The notes beneath the pieces were generated by a model that had not been told where the DNA came from, did not search any database, and worked only from the letters and a program-made list of their open reading frames with translations. From Opitutaceae bacterium (GTDB lineage Bacteria > Verrucomicrobiota > Verrucomicrobiia > Opitutales > Opitutaceae), in NCBI GenBank assembly GCA_028284385.1, contig JANQRT010000054.1:1-64000 (forward strand): a stretch of 64,000 nucleotides of DNA. The letters are read 5' to 3'. A program made the position numbers and the translations under genes. Below, piece after piece: positions 8,946 through 18,109 of the stretch. Each line of letters begins with the position of its first letter. The first letter of the stretch is position 1.

Positions 8946-11900
8946 ATGCTTCCCTCAACTACAACGCTACGACATAAATCGAAATCCATTTTCGCTGGAT
9001 TTCTTGCTCTTTTCGCAGCCTCCTCATTTACTGCAGACGCATTTGCTGGAGCCGCCCACTCAAGAGACGACGAATTCTTTGCCGCCGCCGCCAGGCTGAT
9101 GCCTGCCCCTGCTCTCCCTGCTGCTGTTCCCGTCAACCCGGAGGACAGTCAGGTATTGGGCCAGTGGGGACCAATTCTCAGTTGGCCTCATATTGCTGTA
9201 TCGGCAGCGAATCTTCCTGACGGCCGCATTCTGACGTTCGCATCTAACGAGCGAACCCGATTTCCTTCAGGTCCGGAATTCACTTATGCAGCGACTTGGG
9301 ACCCTGCCACCGGGGAATTTATCGAGCTGAATAATGAGAATCACGACATGTTTTGCGCCCATCTTGTTATGCTTGCCGATGGTCGCGTCTTTATCAACGG
9401 CGGTCGCAATACGGTGCGCCTGACTACGACTTTCGATTACACCACTAATTCCTGGCAAGCTATTGATAACATGAACGATCCACGCTGGTATCCCACGACG
9501 GTAGCGATGCCCGATGGGGAAGTAGTAACCTTTAGTGGTAGTGGAGGTCGTGATACAGTAGAACGTTGGGATGAAGGTCTTGGCTGGCAGCGCCTTTCCA
9601 TTGACTGGAGTTCGATTGCCAATGCCAACGGCTTTGAATCCCATTGGTGGCCCTACACCTTCTTGGCTCCCGATGGAAACATCTTTCATATGGGCCCGAC
9701 TGAGGAAATGCACTGGATCGATCCAACTGGAGCTGGATCAATGAGTTCGGTCAATCTCAACGTTCCAGGAGCCGCCTACCCAAAGCATGCGGCAGTCTCT
9801 TTTTACGAACCCGGTAAAGTCGTTATCGCTGGTGGGGCCGCCATTCATGCCGATCCTGGTAATTCAGCTGGCAGTACGGAGACGGCTTACACTGTCGATA
9901 TGAATCATGCAACACCTGTTATCGACGTGATTGATCCTATGATACATCCGCGTCGATTTGCAAACGCAGTGATGCTTCCAAATGGAGAGATGCTAGTCGT
10001 AGGGGGAAATACTTCTGGTATTAAATTCAATGATACAGGTACTGTTCTTGCTCCTGAAATCTGGAATCCGCAGACCGGTCAGTGGCGTGAGGTCGCCGAC
10101 ATGGACGTTCCTAGAAACTACCATTCTCTTGCCCTCCTGTTAACCGATGGACGCGTGCTTTCGGCTGGCGGTGGGCTTTGCGGTTGTTCTGCCGACCATC
10201 AAGACGCCCAGATTTATACTCCTCCATATCTCTTTGCTGCCGATGGGTCGCTGGCACCCAGGCCTTCAATAAGCGCCGCTCCCCAGACCGTAGGTTTGAG
10301 TGAAGATTTTTCCGTGGCGGCAACGTCTAATGCCCAGTCTTTCAGCCTCATCAGAATGGTGGCTACGACTCATGGTCTTACTACGGACAGTCGTTTCATT
10401 AATGTTCCGTTTACAGAAGACACCTCCGGCAACTATACGCTGACGGCTCATGACAATCCCAATGTCATGACTCCTGGATATTGGATGCTTTTCGTAGTCG
10501 ATGCCGATGGAGTCCCCTCAGTTGCCCACGTGCTTCAAGTAGAGCCTCCGATCAAAGTCGTTAATCCAGGCGATCAAGCCAATGGCGTTGGTGACACGAT
10601 TTCTCTGCAAATAGCCGTATCCAATCTTGATGGAGACCCGGTTACGTTTGCCGCAACTGGTCTTCCCGGCGGTCTTTCTATCGATACTCAGACTGGCTTG
10701 ATTTCCGGTACCATCAACGAATCGGGTGTATTCAATATTTCAATAACCGCTACTTCCGGATCCGACTCCGACTCTGCAGCTTTCGATTGGCTGATCGGTC
10801 TTGGCCAAGGAAACATTCTTCGTGAAACTTGGACGGGTATTGGTGGCACTGCCGTTTCCAACCTTACGTCTGATCCGAGTTATCCCGATAACCCAGATAG
10901 CAGCGAATTGCTCTCAAGCTTCGAAGGTCCAACCAATGTCGCGAACGACTATGGTTCACGTATAAGCGGATACATCCATGCTCCGGTTACGGGTAACTAT
11001 ACTTTCTGGATTTCGAGTGACGACAATGGGGAGCTGTGGCTAAGTTCCGACGACAAGCCGGAAAATGTAACGCGTATCGCTCACGTTCCCGGATGGACGC
11101 AGTCTCGCAACTGGACTAAGTATCCCGAGCAACGATCCGCTAGCATCAATCTCGTTGCAGGCAATCGATACTACGTCGAAGCTCTCTATAAGGAAAGGGG
11201 AGGCGGCGATAACCTGGCCGTAGCCTGGTCCTATCCTGGACAAGCCCAAACCGTGATCGATGGATCGTTTCTCTCGCTGTACACGCCGGTGAATAATAAT
11301 CCTCCATCGATCCAGTCGGTGGCTGATCAAACGGGAGCTCAATATCAGACGGCAAGTCTCTCGATCAATGGCAGCGATCCCGATGGCGATTCACTTACTT
11401 ACAGCGCGACTGGATTGCCAAATGGCCTGAGCATAGGTTCAGCCACTGGCTCGATTTCCGGCACATTTCTATCAGAAGGATCGTTTTCGGTTACCGTCAC
11501 CGTCAGTGATGGCTCCGAACAAGCTAGTGAAAGCTTTAGTTGGACCGTAAGTTCTGGCGGGCTGCCGCCAACGGGCAGCATCGTTCGCGATTGGTGGCTT
11601 GGCATACCCGGCAGCAGCGTCTCGAGTTTGACTTCCAACTCAGCGTATCCGGACAATCCCGACGGGTCAGAACTTTTGACTTCTTTCGAGGGTCCGACCG
11701 ATTGGGCAGAGAACTACGGTTCGCGTGTCTACGGCTTCCTCTATCCGCCGGTCTCGGGAGACTATACTTTCTGGATCGCTACCGATGATGGCAGCGAACT
11801 TTGGCTGAGCTCCGACCATGATGCCGCCAATGCCTCGCTCATTGCTTCCGTGCCTTCTTGGGCCTCTCCTCGCCAGTGGGATAAGTTTCCCGAACAGCAG

Positions 11901-14900
11901 TCGGCCACCATTTCTCTACAAGCAGGACAAGTCTACTACATCGAGGTCATTCACAAGGAGGGTGCGGTTCTGGACAATCTTGCCGTTGCGTGGCAATACC
12001 CTGGACAATCTCAGGTAGTGATTGATGGAGCGTTTCTCTCGCCGGTTGGAACACTTGCCAATCAAGACCCTTCGATCGTAAATCCAGGGGATCAGACGAG
12101 CACCGAATCCGATGTAGTGAATCTTTCGATATCCGCTAGCGATCCTGATGGAGACTCGTTAATTTATGGAGCATTGAATTTGCCGACAGGCCTTTCCATC
12201 GACTCCAATAATGGCAACATTTCAGGTACGCTTAGCGCGGCTGGTGTATTTGCGGTTTCCATTACGGTTAATGATGGAAATGGCGGCCAAGACAGCGCCA
12301 GCTTCACATGGACTGTAGACACTCTTCCTCCTGTTAACAATCCGCCATCGCTTACCAATCCAGGAGCCCAGAGTGGCTTTGAGGGCGATTCCGTAAACCT
12401 TGCGTTGGTGGCTAGCGACCTGGATGGAGATAGTTTAACTTATGGAGCTGGCGGACTTCCTGCGGGTCTATCCATCAATGTAACGACGGGAGTCATTTCT
12501 GGAACTTTGCAAACTGCTGGAACCTATCCGGTCACTGCTACCGTTGATGATGGGAATGGTGGCCAGGATACGGCGAGCTTCACTTGGACAGTCGATATCG
12601 TTCCGCCAGTTAATAATCCTCCGTCACTCGTAAATCCTGGCGATCAGAATGGTCAAGAAGGCGATCCTGTAAATCTTGCCTTGTCTGCATCCGATCCGGA
12701 TGGCGATACATTAACCTATGGAGCAACGGGTTTGCCGAGCGGACTGTCGATTAATGCCTCGACTGGCGTCGTGTCAGGCGCACTACAGACGCAAGGAACC
12801 TATTCGGTCACAGTTTCGGTTAACGATGGGAAAGGTGGACAAGATAGTCACTCCATTACCTGGACGGTTGATCCCGGAGTACCGGTACCGAATCCACCTG
12901 TTCTCACCAATCCTGGCAACCAGTCTGGAGTCGAACAGGATGTAGTGAGCCTCGCTTTGATCGCTACGGACGCTGATGGCGACCCGGTCACTTTCTCTGC
13001 TACAGGACTGCCAAGTAGTTTGTCCATCGATACCGCGACGGGAGTCATTTCCGGCACGTTAACGACCGTCGGATCATTTTCCGTGATGGTGACGGTTGAT
13101 GATGGCACTGGTTTGCAGGACAGCGAAACGTTTAACTGGAATGTAACCGAACTGCAACTACCTCCTGAGTTAACGAATCCTGGAAATCAGGCGGGAACTG
13201 CAGGTTCTTCTATTAATCTTCCTCTCGTTGCGGTTGATCCCAATGGCGATCCGTTGACGTTTAGCGCAGCCGGTTTGCCAAGCGGACTAGACATTCAAAC
13301 ATCTAGCGGCATTATCTTCGGCGAGATCGTTTCGCTTGGTTCGTTCACCGTTACGATTACGGTTGAGGACGGTAATGGCCTTCAGGATACCCAAAGCTTT
13401 GACTGGGTGGTTGCACCACCGGTCAGCGGTACTCTTGGTTCGCCTGTCGCCTCTTCAAGCATTGTGTACGAAGAACGCATTGGTCAGAATGACCGCATAT
13501 GGGTGGCCAATTCTGACAACGATACTGTAACGGCGGTAGATGTCGTGAACGATACGAAACTGGCTGAAATACCCGTTGGCGATACGCCGCGGTCTATTGC
13601 TCTCGGAATCGATGGATCGCTATGGGTTGCGAATCAGCGCTCAGATAGTATTTCCATTATCGATACGGATAGCCTGAATGTTGGCGCGACAATTTCACTG
13701 GACTACGCATCGCAGCCGTTTGCCATCGTTGTCGATCCGAATACAGGGGACGTCTTCGTTTCGCTTTCGGCCGCTGGCCTCATGCTCAAATTCGACCTGC
13801 TTGGCAACTTGCTGGATTCCGAGCCAGTGGTCCAGAATCTGCGTTCGCTTTCCTTGAATAGCGATGGATCGCTGCTGTATGCCACGCAGTTTATCACTAT
13901 CCCGCAAACGGGAGAGTCAGGATTGAATGTCAATCCGCTAGAAGGCGCTGATGTATTCAAATTTGATACACAAACGTTGAATCTTCTAACCATGATATCT
14001 CTCGGCCATAACGAAGTCGTCGATGGCCATATGAATACGCGTGGCATTCCAAATTACCTCGGTCCGCTTGTTATTTCTCCATTGGGAGACAGCGGTTGGG
14101 TTTCCTCGAAGCAGGATAATATTGCTCGTGGTAGCGGTCGAGATGGCATGCCGCTCACCCACGATTCGACAGTTCGCAGTATTTCATCGAAGATCGATCT
14201 CGGTTCCGATAGCGAAGCGCCGAACTCTCGAGTGGATCATGATAATGGCGGTATCGCTCGAGCGGGCGCGTTTGGTCCTTTGGGCAACTATCTCTACGTT
14301 GCTCTCGAGGGCAGTCGCGATGTGGTGATGGTTAACGTATTCGCGTCGCAACCGATTACAGCTCAAGTCAATCGTTTCGATGCTGGACGAGCTCCACAAG
14401 GCATTGTGATTTCGCCTGACGGGAATACCGTTTACGTTCATAACTTCATGGACCGTACGGTAACCAAGCACGATGTGACGGCTGCAAGAACCTCTCTTTT
14501 CGCAGCAGTTCCACTTCTTGCTACTTACGATCTCGTATCTAATGAAGTTCTCGGAGCCGAAATACTACTTGGTAAGAAGATCTTCTACGATGCGGCAGAT
14601 CCGCGTATCGCCCTGGAGGAATACATCAGTTGCGCCTCTTGCCACTTTGATGGCGAGCAGGATGGGCGCGTCTGGGATCTGACCAGCATGGGTCAAGGTG
14701 TTCGCAACACCTCTACCTTGCGCGGCAAGGGCGGCATGGCTCACGGCGATCTCCACTGGAGCGCGAATTTCGACGAAGTTCAGGACTTCGAAGTGCAGAT
14801 TCGCAATTTGGGCGGCGGTACCGGCTTGATCAACGGGTCCGTAAACGATCCTCTGGGCTCTCCCAATGGTGGTCGTAGCGCTGATCTGGATGCGCTAGCT

Positions 14901-16079
14901 GCGTACGTCAGCTCTTTGACCGATACGCCGCCGAGTCCTTATCGTCAAAGTGACGGTTCGCTGACTACCGATGGCATTGCGGGTAAGCTGATTTTCGAGG
15001 CTGAGAATTGCGCCGCGTGTCACAGTGGAACGACTTTTACTGACAGTTTGACGGGAGCCAAACACGATATTGGGACTTCAGGCCCTGGCTCAGGCGCCGC
15101 TTTGGACGCTGGAGTCGATACGCCGACGCTGCTTGGAGTCTGGGCCACTGCTCCGTATTTGCATAACGGATCAGCTGCCACGCTTGAAGAGGCGGTTCTC
15201 GCTCACCAAGGAGTGAATATTTCCAATGGCGATTTGGATAAGCTGGTTGCCTATCTCCTTCAGATCGATGACTCCGAAGCGGTTGTGCCGACTCCAAAAA
15301 TCCAGTACGGCGATGTTACCGTGAATCAGGCTAATTCGAATACATGGCATCTGCTCACGTTCTCGGAAAGCTTTGCTACTGCTCCGATTGTCGTAATGGG
15401 GCCTCCTTCCTATAATGGATCTCATCAAAGCACCATGCGTGTCCGCAACGTGACCAAGGATGGTTTCGAGTTCCAGATCGACGAGTGGGACTATCGCGAT
15501 GGCTATCACACTACCGAAACGATTTCCTATCTTGCGATGGATGCTGGCAGTCATGATCTGAATGGAATTACGGCCCTCGCTGGAGAGGTGGACGTCAACC
15601 AGAATTGGGCAACGGCAACCTTCAGCCAGGCATTCAGTTCCGAGCCGATTGTCCTGACTCAGATCACAACGGTTAACGAAAGCTCTGCCGCTACCGTGAG
15701 GCAGCGTAATACCAGTAACAGCAGTTTCCAGCTTATGGTTGAAGAAGAAGAGGCGTCAAATGGCGTGCATGCGACCGAGACCGTTCACTACATTGCTTTA
15801 ACCATTGGAACGGGAACCCTGAACGGCAATCCAATCAGGACCGCCAATACAGGTCGAGTCGTTGACGAAAGATGGGAAACGGTGTCGTTTGGATCCAACT
15901 ACACGAATCCCAACATACTGGCCAATATGCAGACTACCTATGGAGGTGATACGGCTGCGTTGCGCTATCGAAATCTTGATAGCAACAGCGTCGAGTTTCT
16001 CGTAGAAGAGGAACAGTCCAAAAACTCAGAGGTGGGCCACACTAACGAAGAAGTTGGCTGGATAGTAATTGGAAACTAG
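8946..16079 (+). CDS. Giant secreted copper-radical oxidase (galactose/glyoxal-oxidase type) fused to a di-heme peroxidase domain
   Basis: 2377 residues with a signal peptide (FLALFAASSFTADAFAGA). An AAAGG ribosome site lies 7 bases before the ATG. Residues about 50-540 form a kelch-type AA5 oxidase plus DUF1929-like C-domain. All expected copper-radical residues appear: Cys137 (DMFCAH), Tyr182 (RWYPTT), Tyr392-His393 (RNYHS) and His476 (TTHG). Then come a He_PIG domain, PA14 (about 622-780), He_PIG, PA14 (about 877-1030), five more He_PIG repeats (about 1040-1490), a YVTN-type propeller (about 1500-1845), and a di-heme peroxidase-like domain with CASCH (1896-1900) and CAACH (2022-2026). Three C-terminal repeats of ~85 residues (about 2119-2377) carry motifs like VHATETVHYIAL and resemble H-type lectin-like modules. 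AA5 oxidases make H2O2 from alcohols or aldehydes. The substrate is unknown; PA14 and lectin-like modules suggest carbohydrate. Confidence 0.85.
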   Translation: MLPSTTTLRHKSKSIFAGFLALFAASSFTADAFAGAAHSRDDEFFAAAARLMPAPALPAAVPVNPEDSQVLGQWGPILSWPHIAVSAANLPDGRILTFASNERTRFPSGPEFTYAATWDPATGEFIELNNENHDMFCAHLVMLADGRVFINGGRNTVRLTTTFDYTTNSWQAIDNMNDPRWYPTTVAMPDGEVVTFSGSGGRDTVERWDEGLGWQRLSIDWSSIANANGFESHWWPYTFLAPDGNIFHMGPTEEMHWIDPTGAGSMSSVNLNVPGAAYPKHAAVSFYEPGKVVIAGGAAIHADPGNSAGSTETAYTVDMNHATPVIDVIDPMIHPRRFANAVMLPNGEMLVVGGNTSGIKFNDTGTVLAPEIWNPQTGQWREVADMDVPRNYHSLALLLTDGRVLSAGGGLCGCSADHQDAQIYTPPYLFAADGSLAPRPSISAAPQTVGLSEDFSVAATSNAQSFSLIRMVATTHGLTTDSRFINVPFTEDTSGNYTLTAHDNPNVMTPGYWMLFVVDADGVPSVAHVLQVEPPIKVVNPGDQANGVGDTISLQIAVSNLDGDPVTFAATGLPGGLSIDTQTGLISGTINESGVFNISITATSGSDSDSAAFDWLIGLGQGNILRETWTGIGGTAVSNLTSDPSYPDNPDSSELLSSFEGPTNVANDYGSRISGYIHAPVTGNYTFWISSDDNGELWLSSDDKPENVTRIAHVPGWTQSRNWTKYPEQRSASINLVAGNRYYVEALYKERGGGDNLAVAWSYPGQAQTVIDGSFLSLYTPVNNNPPSIQSVADQTGAQYQTASLSINGSDPDGDSLTYSATGLPNGLSIGSATGSISGTFLSEGSFSVTVTVSDGSEQASESFSWTVSSGGLPPTGSIVRDWWLGIPGSSVSSLTSNSAYPDNPDGSELLTSFEGPTDWAENYGSRVYGFLYPPVSGDYTFWIATDDGSELWLSSDHDAANASLIASVPSWASPRQWDKFPEQQSATISLQAGQVYYIEVIHKEGAVLDNLAVAWQYPGQSQVVIDGAFLSPVGTLANQDPSIVNPGDQTSTESDVVNLSISASDPDGDSLIYGALNLPTGLSIDSNNGNISGTLSAAGVFAVSITVNDGNGGQDSASFTWTVDTLPPVNNPPSLTNPGAQSGFEGDSVNLALVASDLDGDSLTYGAGGLPAGLSINVTTGVISGTLQTAGTYPVTATVDDGNGGQDTASFTWTVDIVPPVNNPPSLVNPGDQNGQEGDPVNLALSASDPDGDTLTYGATGLPSGLSINASTGVVSGALQTQGTYSVTVSVNDGKGGQDSHSITWTVDPGVPVPNPPVLTNPGNQSGVEQDVVSLALIATDADGDPVTFSATGLPSSLSIDTATGVISGTLTTVGSFSVMVTVDDGTGLQDSETFNWNVTELQLPPELTNPGNQAGTAGSSINLPLVAVDPNGDPLTFSAAGLPSGLDIQTSSGIIFGEIVSLGSFTVTITVEDGNGLQDTQSFDWVVAPPVSGTLGSPVASSSIVYEERIGQNDRIWVANSDNDTVTAVDVVNDTKLAEIPVGDTPRSIALGIDGSLWVANQRSDSISIIDTDSLNVGATISLDYASQPFAIVVDPNTGDVFVSLSAAGLMLKFDLLGNLLDSEPVVQNLRSLSLNSDGSLLYATQFITIPQTGESGLNVNPLEGADVFKFDTQTLNLLTMISLGHNEVVDGHMNTRGIPNYLGPLVISPLGDSGWVSSKQDNIARGSGRDGMPLTHDSTVRSISSKIDLGSDSEAPNSRVDHDNGGIARAGAFGPLGNYLYVALEGSRDVVMVNVFASQPITAQVNRFDAGRAPQGIVISPDGNTVYVHNFMDRTVTKHDVTAARTSLFAAVPLLATYDLVSNEVLGAEILLGKKIFYDAADPRIALEEYISCASCHFDGEQDGRVWDLTSMGQGVRNTSTLRGKGGMAHGDLHWSANFDEVQDFEVQIRNLGGGTGLINGSVNDPLGSPNGGRSADLDALAAYVSSLTDTPPSPYRQSDGSLTTDGIAGKLIFEAENCAACHSGTTFTDSLTGAKHDIGTSGPGSGAALDAGVDTPTLLGVWATAPYLHNGSAATLEEAVLAHQGVNISNGDLDKLVAYLLQIDDSEAVVPTPKIQYGDVTVNQANSNTWHLLTFSESFATAPIVVMGPPSYNGSHQSTMRVRNVTKDGFEFQIDEWDYRDGYHTTETISYLAMDAGSHDLNGITALAGEVDVNQNWATATFSQAFSSEPIVLTQITTVNESSAATVRQRNTSNSSFQLMVEEEEASNGVHATETVHYIALTIGTGTLNGNPIRTANTGRVVDERWETVSFGSNYTNPNILANMQTTYGGDTAALRYRNLDSNSVEFLVEEEQSKNSEVGHTNEEVGWIVIGN
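10801..12060 (+). repeat. Two PA14 + Ig-like tandem units inside the giant oxidase gene
   Basis: Two in-frame units of roughly 740 bases each encode a PA14 domain followed by a He_PIG domain. Matching stretches include SYPDNPDSSELLSSFEGP with AYPDNPDGSELLTSFEGP, and GNYTFWISSDD with GDYTFWIATDD. Intragenic domain duplication; PA14 domains commonly bind carbohydrate. Confidence 0.8.
12061..13430 (+). repeat. Five tandem He_PIG (cadherin-like) repeats in the giant oxidase gene
   Basis: Five consecutive in-frame units of about 270 bases each encode a domain with the pattern NPGDQ...DPDGDSLTYGATGLPSGLSI...GVISGTL...VTVDDG...FTWTV. Neighbouring units remain similar at DNA level, suggesting recent expansion. 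They probably act as a spacer or calcium-binding stalk between the oxidase/PA14 part and the propeller/heme part. Confidence 0.85.
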
Positions 16080-16102
16080 CCATCCGTTTTCATGCATTTA
16101 CG

Positions 16103-16132
16103 AAGCGGTAAGGAATTCCTCGCCGCTTTTTT
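16103..16132 (+). terminator. Intrinsic terminator after the giant oxidase gene
   Basis: Stem AAGCGG/CCGCTT (16103-16108 with 16123-16128) extends through a G-U pair to AGG/CCT around an AATT loop and ends in six Ts (16127-16132). It lies 24 bases after the stop codon and closes the transcription unit. Confidence 0.8.
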
Positions 16133-16163
16133 GTGACATCGTATTTCGCTATGAAGCGATACG

Positions 16164-17681
16164 CTAGTTTTCCGCAAGCTCTTCCTTTAAGCCTCTTTGG
16201 AGTCCCTTGAAATTGTCAGCAGCGACGCGATCTAGATTCTGGGCGAGAAAGAATTCTATGAGTCTAGCCGCTTCCTCATAATCCCGATTCTCGAAATAGA
16301 GGAAGGCAAGGTAGAACCCGATTTGGGCGTCCTCGGGGTAAAGGCGATGGCCTTCTATGAGCGTTGCTAGGTCTTCCTCGTCTGGCTTTATAGTCGAGCC
16401 GAGCCAGACTTCGCCGAGCCGCTGATAGAGTTCTTCTCGCGATTCGCCAAGCTCTCTCGCTTTCAAAAGGGAGCCGACCAGCTTTTTCGTTTCTCCTTGA
16501 TTGAAGCTGTAGCGACGAATTTTCTGACCTGGATAAGAACTTTGGATACGAGAAAGCGTGTAGTAGAAATAAGGTGACGGAGAAGTCGATCCTCGGTCTA
16601 CCGCTTCCTCCAGATATTTCGCCGCGAAATCCCATTGTCTTCGTTTTATGTTCAAATAACCTCTGAAGGCTGCCGCTTCGGGAGAGTTCTCTATTTTTTT
16701 GTAAGCATTAATTAAATACGAATGAGCATCATTCGGATCGCGTGCAGCGAGAAGAAGGGCTCCATAGATTAGGCTTATCTCGGCTTCGCTGGCTTTTCTG
16801 AATTCGATTTCGACCTTCGTATCGAAATTTCGCCTATCGTAAATTTGGATCGAGTTTCGCCCTCCGGATACGTACCTGCGTAGGCGACGTTCCATCTGTT
16901 TGAAATCGAAGCCCATGATTCGCGTGAATTCCTGTTCCGTGATCCATGGTTTCTTAACAGCCGCCTCTAGTAGTTCGTTTCTCGTCTCGGTTGGGATATC
17001 CGATTTGCCGTAAATCAAGTAATGCACCAAAGCCCATGATTGGGCGTAAAAGATGGTTCGGCCGTGTTGGTTGCTATTATATTCCGGGGACGATCTCGAG
17101 ATCTTGAAGAAGCGATCCAAGGGAATCAGTCTTTCCCGCTCCAGTAGGGCAAGGTTCTTTGGATCGACCTCGCCTACACGAACCCGGTCTTTTTTAAATT
17201 CGATGGTAGAAAAGGTTTCCGCAATCCCCTCGTTTAGCCAAGGAGGAATGCGTCTCTTGCGATTATGAGTTAGAAAATGGACGTATTCGTGGTAAACGAC
17301 TTGTCTCGTCGAATCGAAATCCCCTCCTGCATTAACAACGATGAAAGGACCCTCATAGTCACGAGAGAACAGGCCGTTTATCGTCTTGGGTCGACCATTG
17401 TAGATCTCTGAAAATCTGGATACGGTGATTTGATTGCGGCATACGTAGACTCTCAGATTCTGCTGGCTGCGATCAACGTATTCCGGAAACACGTCGACGA
17501 GCGCTTCTCGTACATCCCTTAGCTCCTGAACGATTCTCTTGGTATAGGTTTTTCGCGCATTGCTATAGATTTGAAAATTCTCAAACTCGCCGATGAGCCA
17601 TTGTTCTTTGCTTTCAGCTGAGCGAGTCGCTGCGACGACGAGCAATAACAAAATCGATTTCAGGCATAAGGATCTAAACAT
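16164..17681 (-). CDS. Secreted gluzincin-type zinc peptidase with helical (TPR-like) repeats
   Basis: 505 residues with an N-terminal signal sequence (SILLLLVVAATRSA). HEYVH at residues 131-135 supplies two zinc-binding histidines and the catalytic Glu; the downstream PPWLNEGIAE (about 146-155) supplies the third acidic ligand. This is the peptidase-MA-like arrangement common in planctomycete and verrucomicrobial secreted proteins. The C-terminal half (about 300-500) is helical and repeat-rich, resembling TPRs. Periplasmic or cell surface; substrate unknown. It is convergent with the giant oxidase gene across the terminator, and the small secreted-protein gene lies 32 bases upstream, so those two may be co-transcribed. 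Confidence 0.8.
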   Translation of the reverse strand: MFRSLCLKSILLLLVVAATRSAESKEQWLIGEFENFQIYSNARKTYTKRIVQELRDVREALVDVFPEYVDRSQQNLRVYVCRNQITVSRFSEIYNGRPKTINGLFSRDYEGPFIVVNAGGDFDSTRQVVYHEYVHFLTHNRKRRIPPWLNEGIAETFSTIEFKKDRVRVGEVDPKNLALLERERLIPLDRFFKISRSSPEYNSNQHGRTIFYAQSWALVHYLIYGKSDIPTETRNELLEAAVKKPWITEQEFTRIMGFDFKQMERRLRRYVSGGRNSIQIYDRRNFDTKVEIEFRKASEAEISLIYGALLLAARDPNDAHSYLINAYKKIENSPEAAAFRGYLNIKRRQWDFAAKYLEEAVDRGSTSPSPYFYYTLSRIQSSYPGQKIRRYSFNQGETKKLVGSLLKARELGESREELYQRLGEVWLGSTIKPDEEDLATLIEGHRLYPEDAQIGFYLAFLYFENRDYEEAARLIEFFLAQNLDRVAADNFKGLQRGLKEELAEN

Positions 17682-17713
17682 GTTTTCTGATACCCTTGCC
17701 TCTGCTGTGTGTC

Positions 17714-18070
17714 CTAATTCGTCTTTTTAGGGCTTTCTTTGATCAGCACGATCGTAGTCGGATCTATAATCGCTATGTACTCCCGTCCGTCTGAAGCCTT
17801 ATACCTTGCTCTGAGCAGATTATCCTTCGGCTTTAGGTCGATTACGCCTAAAAGCTCGTATGCGTATTCCGCTTTAGCGATTGCTATCGTTATATTATTG
17901 GTGGCCTTTAGATCGGCGAAAAGGCGTGTCCATTCAAGGGCTTTGGCCGCCGCTAGCTGTCTCGATCTTTCAACGTGGTCTATCGTTGAAATCGAATCGG
18001 TGGCGGAAGCGATAGGGGCAATCGGAGCTAATAGGAGAATAAGAGTAGAATAAAGTGCAGCTTTTTTCAT
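17714..18070 (-). CDS. Small secreted protein of unknown function
   Basis: 118 residues. The first ~23 (LYSTLILLLAPIAPIASA) form a clear signal peptide. The mature part is a short alpha/beta protein with a helix (AAAKALEWTRLFADLK) followed by strands (REYIAIIDPTTIVLIKE). It has no cysteines, lipobox or catalytic motif that I can recognise. It lies between the peptidase and the ABC exporter on the same strand, with small gaps on both sides, which is compatible with an operon. Confidence 0.65.
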   Translation of the reverse strand: MKKAALYSTLILLLAPIAPIASATDSISTIDHVERSRQLAAAKALEWTRLFADLKATNNITIAIAKAEYAYELLGVIDLKPKDNLLRARYKASDGREYIAIIDPTTIVLIKESPKKTN

Positions 18071-18109
18071 AGTGATTATAGTTGTTAGATTCCTTCAGAC
18101 ATGAGTGGA

